Origin: Deltaproteobacteria bacterium
GTDB taxonomy: Bacteria > Myxococcota_A > Polyangia > Haliangiales > JADYYK01
Length of the DNA: 64,000 bases
Assembly: GCA_020853705.1 (NCBI GenBank)
Contig: JADYYK010000206.1
Location: 1 to 64,000 of the forward strand
Direction of reading: 5' to 3'
Below are positions 49,538 through 64,000 of the stretch, one piece after another (position 1 is the stretch's first letter; each line of letters starts with the position of its first letter). A program made the position numbers and the translations under genes. The notes under the pieces are model-generated. The model searched no databases and had not been told where the DNA came from. It worked only from the letters and a program-made list of their open reading frames with translations.

Positions 49538-51513
49538 GGACTCTCCGATTGCACGCAGCGAAAGCCGACCAGCTCGAGGATGCTCGCGGTCTCCTTGGCG
49601 CAGGTGCCGGTCGCGCACAGCGGCTCGCGGTACGCGGCGCCCTCCAGCGGCACGGCCTGGTTCGGCAGCAGGCTGGTCGCGACGGGCAGGCCGCGCACGG
49701 TGCGGAAGGTGAGGCCCCCGGCCTGGACCCACGACTCGTCCTGACCAGGCACGTCTTCGCGCCACAGCTCGCTGGTCCACTCCTGCGCGTTGCCGAGCAA
49801 ATCGTAGATGTAGGGCCCCGGGGTGCGGTCCTGGTCGCTGGTCATGACCGGCTCCACCTGGGCGCCCGGGCCGGCATAGACGTGGGTGCGCATCAGATCG
49901 AGCTGCTCGGCACCCCAGGGGTAGGGCCGGCGCGCGGCGCCACGCGCGGCGTACTCCCACTCGGCCTCGGTCGGCAGCACGGCGCCCAGGAAGCGGCAGT
50001 ACGCCTTGGCGGCGGTCCACGACACCCCGGTCGCGGGCAGCCGCGCGCGCTGGGCGGCTTCGGCCGGGACCCACGCGGGCCGGTTCACCACCGCCTCGGG
50101 GTGCTCGGCCAGCCAGGGCTCGAGCTCGCCCCAGGTGACCTCGTGCTCGTGAATGCTGAAATCGACGCGCGGCGCCTCGACCGCGCGCGAGGGCCGGAAG
50201 CCGACCACGTTCTCGCGGGCGCGCTCGCTGGCGACGCCCATGAGGACGCGGCCGGGCGCGCCGCTGAGACGGACGAAGCGGTTGGCGAGCGCGAGGCCCG
50301 GCGCGGGCCTGGGTGCCGGCGTGGCCGGCGTGGCCTCCGTGGTCGGCGCGGCGGCGTCGCCGGTCGGCGCGGTCGCGCTGGGCAGGCCGGGCTGCGGGTG
50401 CGGGGCAGGGGGCCTGGCCGGCGCGCGGGTCGCCCGGTAGGCCACCAGGGCGCCGGCGGCGATCACCACCGCGGCGGCGCCGCCGAGCAGGGCCCGGCGC
50501 GAGGTGCCGCTCGAGCTGGGCGCGCGGGACGCCTGACCTGCCGCGGCGCCCAGCGTGGTGCTGACCGGCAACACCTGCTCGGGCGACGCCTGCGCTGGCA
50601 GGGTCTGCTGCGGCAGGGTCGAGTCGAGCCCGACCGCGGCGGCGGCGCCCGCGCTCGGCGCGGCGCGGGCGATGTCGTCGAGCGCGGCGGCCACCGCCGT
50701 CATCGTCTGCGGCCGCCCGTCGGGCGTCTTGTGCAGCGTCTTCAGGATCAGCGACTCCAGCGCCGGCGGCACCCCAGGGTTGAGCGAGCGCGGACGTGGC
50801 GGCTCGACGAACTGGTGGGCCCCCAGCACCTCGCCGAGCCCGGTGCCGGTGAAGGGCGGGCGGCTGGTCGCCATCTCGAACAGCACGCAGCCCAGCGAGT
50901 AGATGTCGGCGCGCAGGTCGACCTCACCCGAGCCGCGGCACTGCTCGGGCGACATGTAGTAGGGCGTGCCCATCACGCTGCCGGTGCGGGTCTTGACCGA
51001 GATGGGCGCGCTGCCCGACCCGGCCAGCTTGGCGATGCCGAAGTCGAGGACCTTGACCCGCACCCCGCCCGGCATCTCGGGATCGCGGGTCAGGAAGATG
51101 TTGTCGGGCTTGAGATCGCGGTGGACGATCTCGGCCTGGTGCGCGGCCGCCAGGATGCCCGAGATCTGACGGCCGATGGCGGCCTGCTCGGCCACGGTCA
51201 GGCGCGGCTGCCGGCGCAGGCGCGCGGCCAGACTCTCGCCGTCGAGCAGCTCCATCACGAAGTACGCGCTGCCGTCCTTGGCGGTCCCGAAGTCGAAGAT
51301 CTGGGTGATGCCCGGGTGCTTGACCCGGGTCGCGGCGCGGGCCTCGTTGAAGAAGCGCTTCACCGCGTCGGCGTCGCTCGACAGCTCGGGCAGCAGCACC
51401 TTGATGGCGACGCGGTTGTCGAGCAGCTCGTGCCGGCCCTCGAACACCGCGCCCATCCCGCCGGCCCCGATCTGCCGGACCAGGTGGTAGCTGCCCAGCT
51501 TGTCCCCCACCAT
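49534..51513 (-). CDS. Ser/Thr protein kinase with FGE-sulfatase-like domain
   Basis: The 659-residue kinase (ATG at 51513, immediately before GSYHLVRQIGAGGMGAVFEG) has kinase residues about 9-270 with HRDLKPDN, LDFGIAK and GTPYYMSPEQ. A membrane helix lies at about 350-372 (LLGGAAAVVIAAGALVAY), followed by a Pro/Ala linker. An extracytoplasmic FGE-sulfatase/SUMF1 fold spans about 430-655 (PTEAEWEYAARG, GNAQEWTSELW, LVGFRCV). Compared with the kinase at 12822-15299 it lacks the jellyroll. It is coupled to the TPR gene and divergent from the purine-catabolism cluster, with TATCCT 9 nt before the ATG. Confidence 0.94.
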   Translation of the reverse strand: MVGDKLGSYHLVRQIGAGGMGAVFEGRHELLDNRVAIKVLLPELSSDADAVKRFFNEARAATRVKHPGITQIFDFGTAKDGSAYFVMELLDGESLAARLRRQPRLTVAEQAAIGRQISGILAAAHQAEIVHRDLKPDNIFLTRDPEMPGGVRVKVLDFGIAKLAGSGSAPISVKTRTGSVMGTPYYMSPEQCRGSGEVDLRADIYSLGCVLFEMATSRPPFTGTGLGEVLGAHQFVEPPRPRSLNPGVPPALESLILKTLHKTPDGRPQTMTAVAAALDDIARAAPSAGAAAAVGLDSTLPQQTLPAQASPEQVLPVSTTLGAAAGQASRAPSSSGTSRRALLGGAAAVVIAAGALVAYRATRAPARPPAPHPQPGLPSATAPTGDAAAPTTEATPATPAPRPAPGLALANRFVRLSGAPGRVLMGVASERARENVVGFRPSRAVEAPRVDFSIHEHEVTWGELEPWLAEHPEAVVNRPAWVPAEAAQRARLPATGVSWTAAKAYCRFLGAVLPTEAEWEYAARGAARRPYPWGAEQLDLMRTHVYAGPGAQVEPVMTSDQDRTPGPYIYDLLGNAQEWTSELWREDVPGQDESWVQAGGLTFRTVRGLPVATSLLPNQAVPLEGAAYREPLCATGTCAKETASILELVGFRCVQSESP

Positions 51514-51522
51514 GCCGTCCAG

Positions 51523-51528
51523 AGGATA
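51523..51528 (-). promoter_or_regulatory. Candidate -10 element TATCCT for the FGE kinase/TPR unit
   Basis: TATCCT on the minus strand ends 9 nt before the ATG at 51513. Confidence 0.4.
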
Positions 51529-51617
51529 CCGCAACACCTGGGGTAGACTGGGCCGACAGATGCGGCGCCGCGCCGCGGATGCGCAAACACTGCGGGCGCG
51601 CCCGCCCGCGTCCGCGT

Positions 51618-51623
51618 TATGCT
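51618..51623 (+). promoter_or_regulatory. Candidate -10 element TATGCT for the xdhD-led cluster
   Basis: TATGCT lies 32 nt before the GTG at 51656, which is preceded by AGGAG (51646-51650). This would give a leader of about 26 nt with a ribosome-binding site, unlike the close-spaced elements of most other units here. Confidence 0.4.
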
Positions 51624-51655
51624 CGGCGAAACCTTCCTCGAAGCCAGGAGTCCCC

Positions 51656-54279
<2,624 letters not shown>

Positions 54280-54283
<4 letters not shown>

Positions 54284-55389
54284 CCCAGCCCGAGGCCGGG
54301 CTGCCGGCGCGGCTCGACTGCGCCGGCGCCGAGGTCGGGCCCGGCGCGGTCAACGCCCACACCCACCTGTACAGCGGCCTGTGCGCCCTGGGCATGCCGG
54401 CGCCGGCGCTGGCGCCGACGACGTTCCTCGAGATCCTGGAGCGGGTGTGGTGGCGGCTCGATCGCGCGCTCGACGCCGCCTCGCTGCGCGCCGCAGCGCG
54501 GCTGTATGTCGCCGAGGCGCTGCTCGCGGGCACCACCACGCTGATCGATCACCACGAGTCGCCCGGCTTCATCGACGGCGCGCTCGACGTGCTGGCCGAC
54601 GCCGCCCAGGAGCTGGGGGTGCGCGCGCTGCTGTGCTACGGCGCCAGCGAGCGCAACCACGGCCGCGCCGAGGGCCAGCGCGGCCTGGCCGAGTGTGCTC
54701 GCCTGGCGCGGCGGGTCGCCGGCGACGCCGGTGTGCGCGGCCTGGTCGGGCTGCACGCCTCGTTCACGGTCTCGGACGACACCGTGCGCGAGGCCGGCGC
54801 CCTGGCCCGCCAGCTCGGCACCGTGGTCCACGTCCACGTGGCCGAGGCCGACGCCGACGTGGACGACGCGCGGCGCCGCGGCTTCGCCGGGCCGCTGGAG
54901 CGGCTGCTGGCGCTGGATGCGCTGCCCCCGGGCTCGATCCTGGCGCATGGCGTCCACCTGGACGCGGCCCAGGTCCGGCGCGCCGACGAGCTGGGGCTGT
55001 GGCTGGTGCAGAACCCGCGCTCCAACGCCGGCAACCGGGTCGGCTACCCGGGCGCGCTGAGCGCCAGCGCGCACGTCGCGCTGGGCACCGACGGCTACCC
55101 GGCCGACATGGCGGTCGAGCGCGCGGCGCTGCTGCGCGACGCCGCGACGCACGGCGACACCGGCGCGGCGGCGCGGCCCGAGGCGGGGGCGCGCCTGGCC
55201 GCCGAGCGCCTGGGGCTGGCGTCGCTGCCCGACCGGGTGGTGCGCGACGCCGCGGGCGTGCGCCACGTCATCGTGGGCGGTCGCGTGGTGGTCGAGGGCG
55301 GGGTGCTGCAGACGGGCGACCTCGCGGCCATCCGCGCCGAGGCGCGCGAGCAGGCAGGCGCGCTGTGGCGACGCATGGAAGCGCTGTAG
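54280..55389 (+). CDS. ssnA: SsnA-like amidohydrolase
   Basis: The 369-residue enzyme has the metal site of cyclic amidine/amide hydrolases: NAHTHLYSGL, IDHHESP, HVHVAEAD, LAHGVHL and LGTDGYPADM. The stretch ERVWWRLDRALD and NPRSNAGNRVGY match SsnA of the E. coli xdhD-ygf region. It is shorter than SsnA (about 440 aa): the N-terminal beta-sandwich strands are almost gone, and only a short DCAGAEVGPG strand precedes the barrel. The GTG overlaps the XdhD stop (GTGA). It probably opens an oxidised purine-derived ring. Confidence 0.9.
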
Positions 55390-55397
55390 ATTTCGGG

Positions 55398-55403
55398 TAT
55401 CTT
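55398..55403 (+). promoter_or_regulatory. Candidate internal -10 element TATCTT before dpaL
   Basis: TATCTT ends 6 nt before the ATG at 55410, in the only non-overlapping junction of the cluster (20 bp after ssnA). It may give dpaL and the downstream genes a promoter of their own. Confidence 0.4.
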
Positions 55404-55409
55404 CCGCGC

Positions 55410-56534
55410 ATGGAGCGCTACCGCTATCGCCACAACCCCTTCGTCACCGACGCGCTGGCCGCCGACTGGGCCACGCCGCCGGACGACGTGCAGGCCTTCC
55501 ACCGGAGTCTGCCCGGGTACCAGCCCACGCCGCTCCTCGAGCTGCCGGCGCTGGCGCGCGAGCTGGGTGTCGGCGCCGTCCTGCTCAAGGACGAGGCGCA
55601 GCGCTTCGGCCTCAACGCCTTCAAGGTGCTGGGCGCGTCCTACGCCATCCAGCGCTGGCTGGCCAGCCAGGGCAAGGTCGCTGGCGGCCTGACCTTCGCC
55701 ACCGCCACCGACGGCAACCACGGCCGCGCGGTGGCCTGGTCGGCGCGCCGCCTGGGCCACAAGGCGGTGATCTTCGTGCCCAGCAACACCGTGCCCGCGC
55801 GCATCGAGGCCATCCGCGGCGAGGGCGCCGAGGTCGTGGTGGTGGCCGGCACCTACGACGACACCGTGCGCCGCGCCGCCGCCGAGGCCGCCCAGCACGG
55901 CTGGCAGGTCATCTCCGACACCGCGTACCCGGGCTACCTCGAGATCCCGCGCTGGATCATGGAGGGCTACGGCACCCTGTTCGCGGAGATCGACGCCGAG
56001 CTGGGTCAGCGCGGGCAGGCCGCGCCCGACGTGGTCCTGCTGCAGGCTGGCGTGGGCGGGCTGGCCTGCGCCGGCACGCTGGCCTACCGGCGTCGCGGTG
56101 GCCGGGTGCCCACCCTGGTCTCGGTCGAGCCGACCGACGCCGACTGTCTGCTGGAGTCGATCGCGTCGCCCGACGGCTCGATCCGCGAGGCCCACGGCAA
56201 GCAGAACTCGATCATGGCCGGGCTCAACTGTGGCACGCCGTCGCTGCTGGCCTGGCCGGTGCTGCGCGCCGGGATGCACGGCTTCCTGGCCGTCGAGGAC
56301 AGCTTCGCCGAGGCGGCGATGCGTCGCCTGGCCGCGGGCGACGGCGGCGACCCGCGCGTCGTCTCGGGTGAGTCGGGTGCGGCCGGGCTGGCCGGCCTGC
56401 TGGCGCTGATGACCGAGCCCGGGCTGGCCGGGGCGCGCGGCGAGCTGGGCCTCGGGCCGGCCGCCCGCGTGCTGCTCATCAACACCGAGGGCGACACCGA
56501 CCCGGTCAACTACCGTCGCATCGTGCCCGCGTGA
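55410..56534 (+). CDS. dpaL: 2,3-Diaminopropionate ammonia-lyase (YgeX/DpaL)
   Basis: The 374-residue PLP enzyme converts 2,3-diaminopropionate to pyruvate and two ammonia. FHRSLPGYQPTPL precedes the active-site Lys72 in RFGLNAFKVLG. ATDGNHGR binds substrate and QAGVGGLA the PLP phosphate; INTEGDTD is near the C-terminus. The match to E. coli YgeX (398 aa) is close over the full length. In the purine pathway it would release nitrogen from the last C3 intermediate. Its stop overlaps the next GTG (GTGA). Confidence 0.95.
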   Translation: MERYRYRHNPFVTDALAADWATPPDDVQAFHRSLPGYQPTPLLELPALARELGVGAVLLKDEAQRFGLNAFKVLGASYAIQRWLASQGKVAGGLTFATATDGNHGRAVAWSARRLGHKAVIFVPSNTVPARIEAIRGEGAEVVVVAGTYDDTVRRAAAEAAQHGWQVISDTAYPGYLEIPRWIMEGYGTLFAEIDAELGQRGQAAPDVVLLQAGVGGLACAGTLAYRRRGGRVPTLVSVEPTDADCLLESIASPDGSIREAHGKQNSIMAGLNCGTPSLLAWPVLRAGMHGFLAVEDSFAEAAMRRLAAGDGGDPRVVSGESGAAGLAGLLALMTEPGLAGARGELGLGPAARVLLINTEGDTDPVNYRRIVPA

Positions 56535-57792
56535 GCGCGCGCGCGATCAACGGCCAGCGGCTGTACGCCGCGCTGGCCGCGCTGGGCGAGCTCGGCGCCT
56601 ACACCGACGAGCGCACCGGCCTCGTCGGCGTCAACCGCCTGGCCCTGACCGCGGCCGACGGCGAGGGCCGGCGCCACGTGGTCGCGGCCATGCGCGCGGC
56701 CGGGCTGACGGTGACCATCGATCGCATCGGCAACGTCTACGCGCGCCGGCCTGGGCGTGACGACGGCGCCCGCCCGGTCATGATCGGCTCGCACATCGAC
56801 TCGGTCGCCACCGCGGGGCGCTTCGACGGCTGCCTCGGCGTGCTGGGCGGGCTGGAGGTGCTGCGCACGCTGGACGAGGCGGGGCTGACCACGCGCCGCC
56901 CGCTGGTGGTCGGGTTCTTCACCGAGGAGGAGGGCGCGCGCTTCGGCACCGACATGCTGGGCAGCGCGGTCGCCACCGGGCGCATCGCGCTGGAGGACGC
57001 CTGGGCCATCCGCGACGGCGCCGGCCTCAGCGTGCACGACGAGCTCGAGCGCATCGGCTTCATCGGCGACGCCGACCCGGTGCTGCCGGCGCCGCACGCC
57101 TACGTCGAGTGCCACATCGAGCAGGGGCCCACGCTGCGCGCCGCCGGGCTGGAGCTGGGCGTGGTCACCGGGGTGCAGGGGATCTGCTGGCACGCGCTCG
57201 AGATCCTGGGCAAGAGCGCGCACGCGGGCACCACCCCGATGGCGCTGCGCGCCGACGCCGGGGTGGCCGCCGCGCGCATCAACGTCCTTCTGCGCGACAT
57301 GGTGGCCTCGGGCAGCTATGGCGCCGACCTGCGCGCCACCATGGGCGTCATCACGCCCTACCCGGGTCTGGTCAACGTGGTGCCCGGGCGGGCCACCGTC
57401 TCGGTCGACCTGCGCACGCCCGACGACGCCGCGCTGGAGCGCGCCGAGGCCGACGTGGTGCGCGCCTACGCCGAGATCGCCGCGCGCGAGCACGTGCAGA
57501 TCACTCACCGCCGCACCGCGCGCACGCCCTACGTGCCGTTCGACCAGCAGGTGCAAGCGCTGATCGCGGACGCCGCCAGCGCGCGCGGCCTCAGCCACCA
57601 GCGCATCATCTCGGGGGCCGGCCACGACGCCCAGGAGCTGTCGCGGCTGTGCAAGACCGCCATGATCTTCGTGCCCGGCGAGTACGACGGCATCAGCCAC
57701 AACCCGCGCGAGCTGTCCACGCTGGCGCAGTGCGAAAACGGCGTCAACGTGCTCTGCGACGTGGTGCAGGCGCTGGCCGAGGAGCCCGGACC

Positions 57793-57796
<4 letters not shown>
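56531..57796 (+). CDS. M20-family N-carbamoyl amino-acid hydrolase / allantoate-amidohydrolase type
   Basis: The 421-residue zinc enzyme shows the HyuC/AllC pattern: GSHIDSV with RFDGCLGV for the metal site, EEEGARFGTDMLGS (catalytic Glu pair), and CHIEQGP. The C-terminal GAGHDAQEL and FVPGEYDGISHNPREL complete the family signature. Such enzymes cleave carbamoyl or ureido groups from amino acids or allantoate. In this cluster it may take the place of YgeY or HyuA of the E. coli arrangement. The GTG start overlaps the dpaL stop, and its own TGA overlaps the nitrilase ATG. Confidence 0.93.
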
Positions 57797-58728
<932 letters not shown>

Positions 58729-58730
58729 CC

Positions 58731-58782
58731 CAGGCCCCGGCCCTGGCGCCGGCGCTGGCGCTGGCGCAGCTGCCGGCCTGGC
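58731..58782. terminator. GC-rich hairpin between convergent genes
   Basis: CCAGGCC (58731-58737) pairs with GGCCTGG (58776-58782), and the interior GGCGCTGGCGC-type repeats can pair further. It fills the 60-bp gap between the nitrilase gene and the convergent ygfK-like gene. No T-run. It may terminate in both directions. Confidence 0.35.
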
Positions 58783-58788
58783 GCTGGT

Positions 58789-60828
<2,040 letters not shown>

Positions 60829-60834
60829 CGCGCG

Positions 60835-60840
60835 ATGATA
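60835..60840 (-). promoter_or_regulatory. Candidate -10 element TATCAT for ygfK
   Basis: TATCAT on the minus strand ends 6 nt before the ATG at 60828, with only GC-rich sequence between and no ribosome-binding site. Confidence 0.5.
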
Positions 60841-60890
60841 GCCCGGCGCGGGCCCGGCGCGCGGCCGGGACGCTGCTGGTGGGCTTGCCC

Positions 60891-60918
60891 TTTCACAGAT
60901 GGCCAGCCTGGTGTGAAA
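60891..60918. promoter_or_regulatory. Inverted repeat TTTCACA-14-TGTGAAA
   Basis: Perfect 7-bp arms 14 bp apart, ending 7 bp before the ATG at 60926, in the 97-bp gap between ygfK and a divergent lipoprotein gene. Spacing fits a dimeric regulator on successive helical turns, overlapping the lipoprotein translation start region. Confidence 0.4.
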
Positions 60919-60925
60919 TGGAGCC

Positions 60926-63900
60926 ATGAAGCACCGGGGGGCGTGGGGGCTGCTGCTGTGCGCGCTGGCGGGCTGTGGTGACAGGGTCGGCGACACGACA
61001 CCGGAGGCGCGCGGGTCCCTGCTCGGGCGGGTGCTGCTTGCGCCCGACGTGCCGGCGGCGGCCGCGCGCGTCGTCGTCACCGGGACCGGGCAGGGCGCCA
61101 TCGCCAACGCGGCAGGTGAGTTCGAGCGCGGCGGCCTCAGACCCGGGCGCTACCAGCTCATGGCCAGCGCGGCGGAGTCGGGGGACTACGTGCCGCGCCG
61201 GTTCCAGGCCGGGGTCACCGCGGGCGGCATCGCCAACCTCGAGACCATCGTGCTGGGCAAGCCGGGGGCGATCGGCGGTCGCATCCTGAACGCCGAGCTG
61301 GCGGATCTGACGCTGGCCATCGTCGGCATCGACGGCACCGGGATCGTGACCGCCCCCAGCGATCGCCGCGCCTACGTGCTGCAGGCGGTGCCGCCCGGGG
61401 TCCACGACGTCACCCTGGTCACGCCGATGGGCGTCATCGTCAAGCGCGGCGTGCGCGTCACGCCGGGACGCACGACCACGGGGGTCGATCTCGATCTGGC
61501 CCAGGTCAAGGCGGCCAGCGGGTCGCTGGAGGGCGTCGCGGTGCGCGTCGAGGACGGCCCGTCCGCGAGCGGGGGGATCGGGGTCGAGCTGCGCTCGGCG
61601 CTGACCGGGGCGCTGGTCGGCACCGCGGTCAAGACCAGCGCGGACGGCAGCTTCTCGCTGCCGGTGCCCAGGCAGGGCGCCTACGCGGTGCGCGCGACCT
61701 CCGGCGAACGTCACGTCACGGTCGGCGGCGTGCTGTTCGCCGGTGGCCAGCAGCGGCTGCTGACGCGCCTGGTGATCCCGCTGCTCGACGACCTCGACGG
61801 CGACGGCAAGGGCGCCGCGGACGACGACGACGACGACGGCGACGGGGTGCCCGACGCCATGGACGCCTTCGACGACGACTTCGCCGAGAGCGTCGACGCC
61901 GACGGCGACGGCCTCGGTGACGAGGCCGACCTGGCCACCATGGGCAGCGAGGCCATCGACGTGAAGAGCGACACGCCCGACAGCGACGGCGACGGCCGCT
62001 TCGACTTCGAGGACAACTGCGTGATGCGGCCCAACCCGACGCAGGAGGACGTCGATCAGGACGCCGTCGGCGACGCCTGTGACAACTGCCCGCGCAGCAG
62101 CAACCCCGAGCAGCAGGACGGCGACATGGACGACGTCGGTGACGCCTGTCCGCCGTCCACGGTCACCTGCGCCACCCGGGGCGCGCGCTGCGGCCTGATC
62201 TCGGACGGCGCCGGGGTCAGCATCGACTGTGGCATGTGCCCGATGGGGCAGAGCTGCGGTGCCGGCGGTCGCGCCAACCAGTGCGCGCCGACCTGCCCGA
62301 CCGCGGTGAGCTGCCCGGTGGGCCGCTGCGGCAGCATCCCCGACGGCTGCGGCGGCACCCTGGCCTGCGGCGGTTGCACGCTGCCCAGCGTGTGCGGTGC
62401 CAGCGGCACTTGCGAGCCGTGCGCCGGGCTGCGCACCTGCGCGGTCGACGAGTGCGGCTCCGGCCCCGACGGCTGCGGCCTCGGGCGCACGCTGACCTGC
62501 GCCGCGACCTGCCCGGGCACCCAGACCTGCGGCGGCGCTGGCACGCCCAACCGCTGCGGGGTCGGCATGAACCAGCTCCAGGTCGGCGCCGGCCAGGACC
62601 AGACCGGCTTCATCGGCCAGCGCCTGGCGCCGGTGGTGGTGCAGGTCACCCGCGGCGGCACACCCATCGTGGGCGCCGCGGTGACGGTGACCACGCAAGA
62701 CGTGGGTGCGACCTTCCTGGGCAGCGACCTTCAGACCGACACCGCCGGGCAGGTCAGCTTCACGCCCATCCTGGGCCTGGTGGCGGGACCGTACCGGTGG
62801 CAGGTCGTGGCCAGCGCGGCGGCCGGCGGCGGCTCGGTCGACGTCACGGCGAGGGCCGACGCCCCCGTCGGGGCAGTGGCCGGCACCGTGGTGCCGGTCG
62901 TCAACGCCATCCACCTGCCGGGCACACCCAGCAGCGTGGTCGGCGTGGCCTCACAGTCGCGCCCCAGCGCCAACCTGTACGACCTCGAGGTGGCCGCGGA
63001 CGGCACCGTCTACTTCAGCGACGCCGCCTTCAACGCCGTGTACGCGGTCTCGACCAGCGGGGAGGTGCGACGCATCGCGGGGGCTGCCGACGGCAGCGCC
63101 GGCTCCTCGGGGGACTTCGGCGCGGCGACGGCGGCGCTGCTGTCGGGGCCCAACGACCTGGCGCTCGACGGCAACCGCCTCTACATCGCGGACTCCGGGA
63201 ATCGTCGCATCCGGGTCATCGACGACCTGTCGGCGGCGGTCCCGGTCATCCAGACCTTCGCGGGCGGCGGCACCGGCGACCCCGACGCCGTCGAGGGCCT
63301 GCCCGCGACCAGCGCCGCGCTGGACCAGACCACGCAGCTCCAGGTGGCCAGCGACGGCGCGCTGGTCTTCAGCGATCGCAGCGCGGTGCGCCGCGTCGAT
63401 CGCGCCACCCGCGCCATCACCACCCTGCTCCCCAGCAGCAACTGCTTCGTCAACGACGGCAAGCTGGCGAACTGCTCTGGCGAGCGCTGTCGCTTCGCGC
63501 GTGACGGCGCGGGTCTGCTCTATGTCGCCGGTCCGACGTGCACCGGCAACACCGGCTCGGTGATGTCGATCGTGCGCTACGAGGCCGATGGCACCCAGGT
63601 CCACATCGCCGGCGGCTCGGCCACACCGGCCAGCGGAGATCCCGCGCTGGGCGCCGACATCGGTGACATCCGGGGCCTGGCCTTCGACCGCGCGGGCCAG
63701 CTCTTCTTCAGCAATGTTCGCAACCAGATCTGGCGCATCGATCGGGTCGGTCGCCTGGAGCTGATCTCGGGCGGCGCCGGCTCAGGCGGCGACTTCGGGC
63801 CGGCCAGCGCCGCGCGCTGGCAGACCCCGCGCGGCCTCGGCTTCAGAGGCGACGATCTCTACGTGGTCGATGCCGGCAACGCGTCGATCCGCATGATCGG

Positions 63901-64000
63901 GCAGGTCGGCCGGGCCAGCCAGCAGATCACCGTGGCGGCGGTCAGCGCGGCGGTGCAGACCACCCAGCTCGGGCGCGCGCTGCCGGCTGCGCTGTCGGCG
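60926..64000 (+). CDS. Large lipoprotein with thrombospondin-type-3 and NHL repeats (3' end outside window)
   Basis: The frame is open from the ATG at 60926 to the window edge (at least 1025 codons). It starts with a lipobox (LLCALAGCGD, Cys17), then carboxypeptidase-regulatory-like beta domains (about 30-285). An Asp-rich thrombospondin type-3 region follows (about 290-400: LDDLDGDGKG, DGDGLGDEAD, DQDAVGDACDNCP). Next come a cysteine-rich Gly region (about 405-545), an Ig-like domain, and NHL/SMP-30-type propeller blades (from about 680: LYDLEVAADGTVYFSD, LYIADSGNRRIRVI, LYVVDAGNASIRMI). TSP3 repeats bind calcium. It is likely a surface adhesion or structural protein. GGAG lies 4 nt before the start. 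Confidence 0.88.
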   Translation, partial: MKHRGAWGLLLCALAGCGDRVGDTTPEARGSLLGRVLLAPDVPAAAARVVVTGTGQGAIANAAGEFERGGLRPGRYQLMASAAESGDYVPRRFQAGVTAGGIANLETIVLGKPGAIGGRILNAELADLTLAIVGIDGTGIVTAPSDRRAYVLQAVPPGVHDVTLVTPMGVIVKRGVRVTPGRTTTGVDLDLAQVKAASGSLEGVAVRVEDGPSASGGIGVELRSALTGALVGTAVKTSADGSFSLPVPRQGAYAVRATSGERHVTVGGVLFAGGQQRLLTRLVIPLLDDLDGDGKGAADDDDDDGDGVPDAMDAFDDDFAESVDADGDGLGDEADLATMGSEAIDVKSDTPDSDGDGRFDFEDNCVMRPNPTQEDVDQDAVGDACDNCPRSSNPEQQDGDMDDVGDACPPSTVTCATRGARCGLISDGAGVSIDCGMCPMGQSCGAGGRANQCAPTCPTAVSCPVGRCGSIPDGCGGTLACGGCTLPSVCGASGTCEPCAGLRTCAVDECGSGPDGCGLGRTLTCAATCPGTQTCGGAGTPNRCGVGMNQLQVGAGQDQTGFIGQRLAPVVVQVTRGGTPIVGAAVTVTTQDVGATFLGSDLQTDTAGQVSFTPILGLVAGPYRWQVVASAAAGGGSVDVTARADAPVGAVAGTVVPVVNAIHLPGTPSSVVGVASQSRPSANLYDLEVAADGTVYFSDAAFNAVYAVSTSGEVRRIAGAADGSAGSSGDFGAATAALLSGPNDLALDGNRLYIADSGNRRIRVIDDLSAAVPVIQTFAGGGTGDPDAVEGLPATSAALDQTTQLQVASDGALVFSDRSAVRRVDRATRAITTLLPSSNCFVNDGKLANCSGERCRFARDGAGLLYVAGPTCTGNTGSVMSIVRYEADGTQVHIAGGSATPASGDPALGADIGDIRGLAFDRAGQLFFSNVRNQIWRIDRVGRLELISGGAGSGGDFGPASAARWQTPRGLGFRGDDLYVVDAGNASIRMIGQVGRASQQITVAAVSAAVQTTQLGRALPAALSA

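Noticed and set aside
60893..62914. Minus-strand open frame of 673 codons near the right edge
   Set aside because: Shadow of the large plus-strand lipoprotein gene, which has a lipobox, calcium-binding repeats and NHL blades in frame to the window end.

Overview
The window is very GC-rich bacterial DNA. It carries four eukaryotic-type Ser/Thr kinases (two fused to formylglycine-generating-enzyme-like domains), many Cys-Gly-Gly lipoproteins with Asp/Ala-Val repeats after the lipobox, a sigma-54 activator with an FHA domain, and an AAA/DUF4157 pair typical of contractile injection systems. This combination points to a myxobacterium (Myxococcota), most likely a Kofleriaceae/Haliangium-like lineage. 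The assignment rests on gene content only. No rRNA, tRNA, CRISPR or insertion sequence was seen.

Layout. 1-427: tandem 29-bp repeats at the left edge. 428-9845: envelope and secreted proteins (PH-like membrane protein, short-chain dehydrogenase, acyltransferase, three lipoproteins, cell-wall amidase, lipoprotein amidohydrolase). 9873-17857: two Ser/Thr kinases interleaved with secreted proteins in divergent pairs. 17897-21247: arylamine N-acetyltransferase and a secreted metalloprotease. 21366-29934: a tightly packed minus-strand operon of eight genes (107-aa protein, coiled-coil protein, GT-B glycosyltransferase, three radical SAM enzymes, a membrane-anchored protein with two acidic repeats, UDP-glucose dehydrogenase). 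I do not recognise this operon as a described system, and it is the main candidate for a new one. 29962-32415: small membrane and lipoprotein genes and a LOG-family phosphoribohydrolase. 32430-37180: a WD40-receptor Ser/Thr kinase divergent from an FHA/sigma-54 activator. 37207-42292: a DUF4157 protein and its AAA partner with no injection-system structural genes nearby. 42413-47165: secreted proteins and an MFS exporter. 47306-51513: a kinase translationally coupled to a TPR protein. 51656-60828: a purine/uric-acid-type catabolic cluster (XdhD, SsnA, diaminopropionate ammonia-lyase, carbamoylase, nitrilase, and a convergent YgfK-like iron-sulfur protein). 60926-64000: the start of a large lipoprotein with thrombospondin-type-3 and NHL repeats that runs off the window.

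How the genes work together. Within operons, stop and start codons overlap by 4 bp (ATGA, GTGA, TTGA). By contrast, many genes that begin a transcription unit, often with GTG, have a TANNNT hexamer only 5-9 nt before the start codon. That is the geometry expected of leaderless mRNAs. Several divergent pairs place two such hexamers within a few tens of bases. A good -24/-12 (sigma-54) match precedes one lipoprotein gene, and a sigma-54 activator is encoded about 8 kb away.

Limits. All functions come from reading translated sequence and remembered family features. No database search was run. Start codons were moved inward from the longest frames where the protein family, a ribosome-binding site or a 4-bp overlap supported it.
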